This document shows, one piece after another, positions 63,978 to 64,000 of a stretch of DNA of 64,000 nucleotides. How positions within the stretch are numbered: position 1 is the stretch's first letter; the number at the start of each line of letters is the position of its first letter. The notes under the pieces are model-generated. The model worked only from the letters and a program-made list of their open reading frames with translations. It was not told the origin of the DNA and ran no database searches. Source of the DNA: Cruorifilaria tuberocauda (lineage: Eukaryota > Nematoda > Chromadorea > Rhabditida > Onchocercidae); assembly GCA_013365365.1 (NCBI GenBank), contig JABVXU010000191.1:35803-99802 (forward strand), in the 5' to 3' direction. The translations under genes were made by a program, and so were the position numbers.

Positions 63978-64000
63978 CATTATATGTAAATATAATGAAC

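Overview
The window is A+T-rich (roughly 70% by eye) nuclear DNA from a nematode, most likely a filarial-type (onchocercid) genome. The reasons are short exons split by AT-rich introns of 50-900 bp, 3' splice sites close to TTTCAG, TTTCAG-like acceptors a few bases upstream of start codons (likely spliced-leader trans-splice sites), and protein sequences that read as diverged animal orthologues. No bacterial operons, tRNA genes or CRISPR arrays were seen. Exons were assembled by reading frame, splice phase and family resemblance, so edges are predictions.

Left half (1-23.2 kb), all on the + strand: the 3' part of cytosolic threonyl-tRNA synthetase (405-5471); an unrecognised 313-aa protein (6392-8310); a lysosomal CLC-7/CLH-6-type chloride/proton exchanger (9572-15010); ER membrane complex subunit EMC10 (15608-17088); a BAP18-like SANT-domain chromatin protein (18081-19854); and a 97-aa putative single-pass membrane protein (22419-23232).

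Right half (24.2-64 kb), almost all on the - strand: a highly degenerate eIF4A-like DEAD-box protein whose helicase motifs are nearly all replaced while its multi-exon reading frame stays open (24260-28386, with possible 5' exons to 29575); the catalytic subunit of DNA polymerase zeta, REV3 (30204-40810), preceded by a 12-codon upstream ORF; an ASAP-type Arf GAP (BAR-PH-ArfGAP-ANK-Pro-rich-SH3, 42446-51071); a long gene-poor stretch with a decayed BEL/Pao-like gag relic and a foldback hairpin (51-57 kb); class I histone deacetylase HDA-1 (57795-61080); and the 3' part of an unrecognised gene (62494-63715) next to an inverted copy of one of its own exons. The two blocks converge at 23.2-24.3 kb.

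The genes are mostly unrelated housekeeping functions: translation, lysosomal ion exchange, ER insertion, chromatin, translesion DNA synthesis and Arf signalling. The most unusual items are the eroded DEAD-box gene, a 72-bp piece of 28S rRNA inside one of its introns, a one-base defect at a splice junction of the CLC gene, and the inverted exon copy at the right edge.
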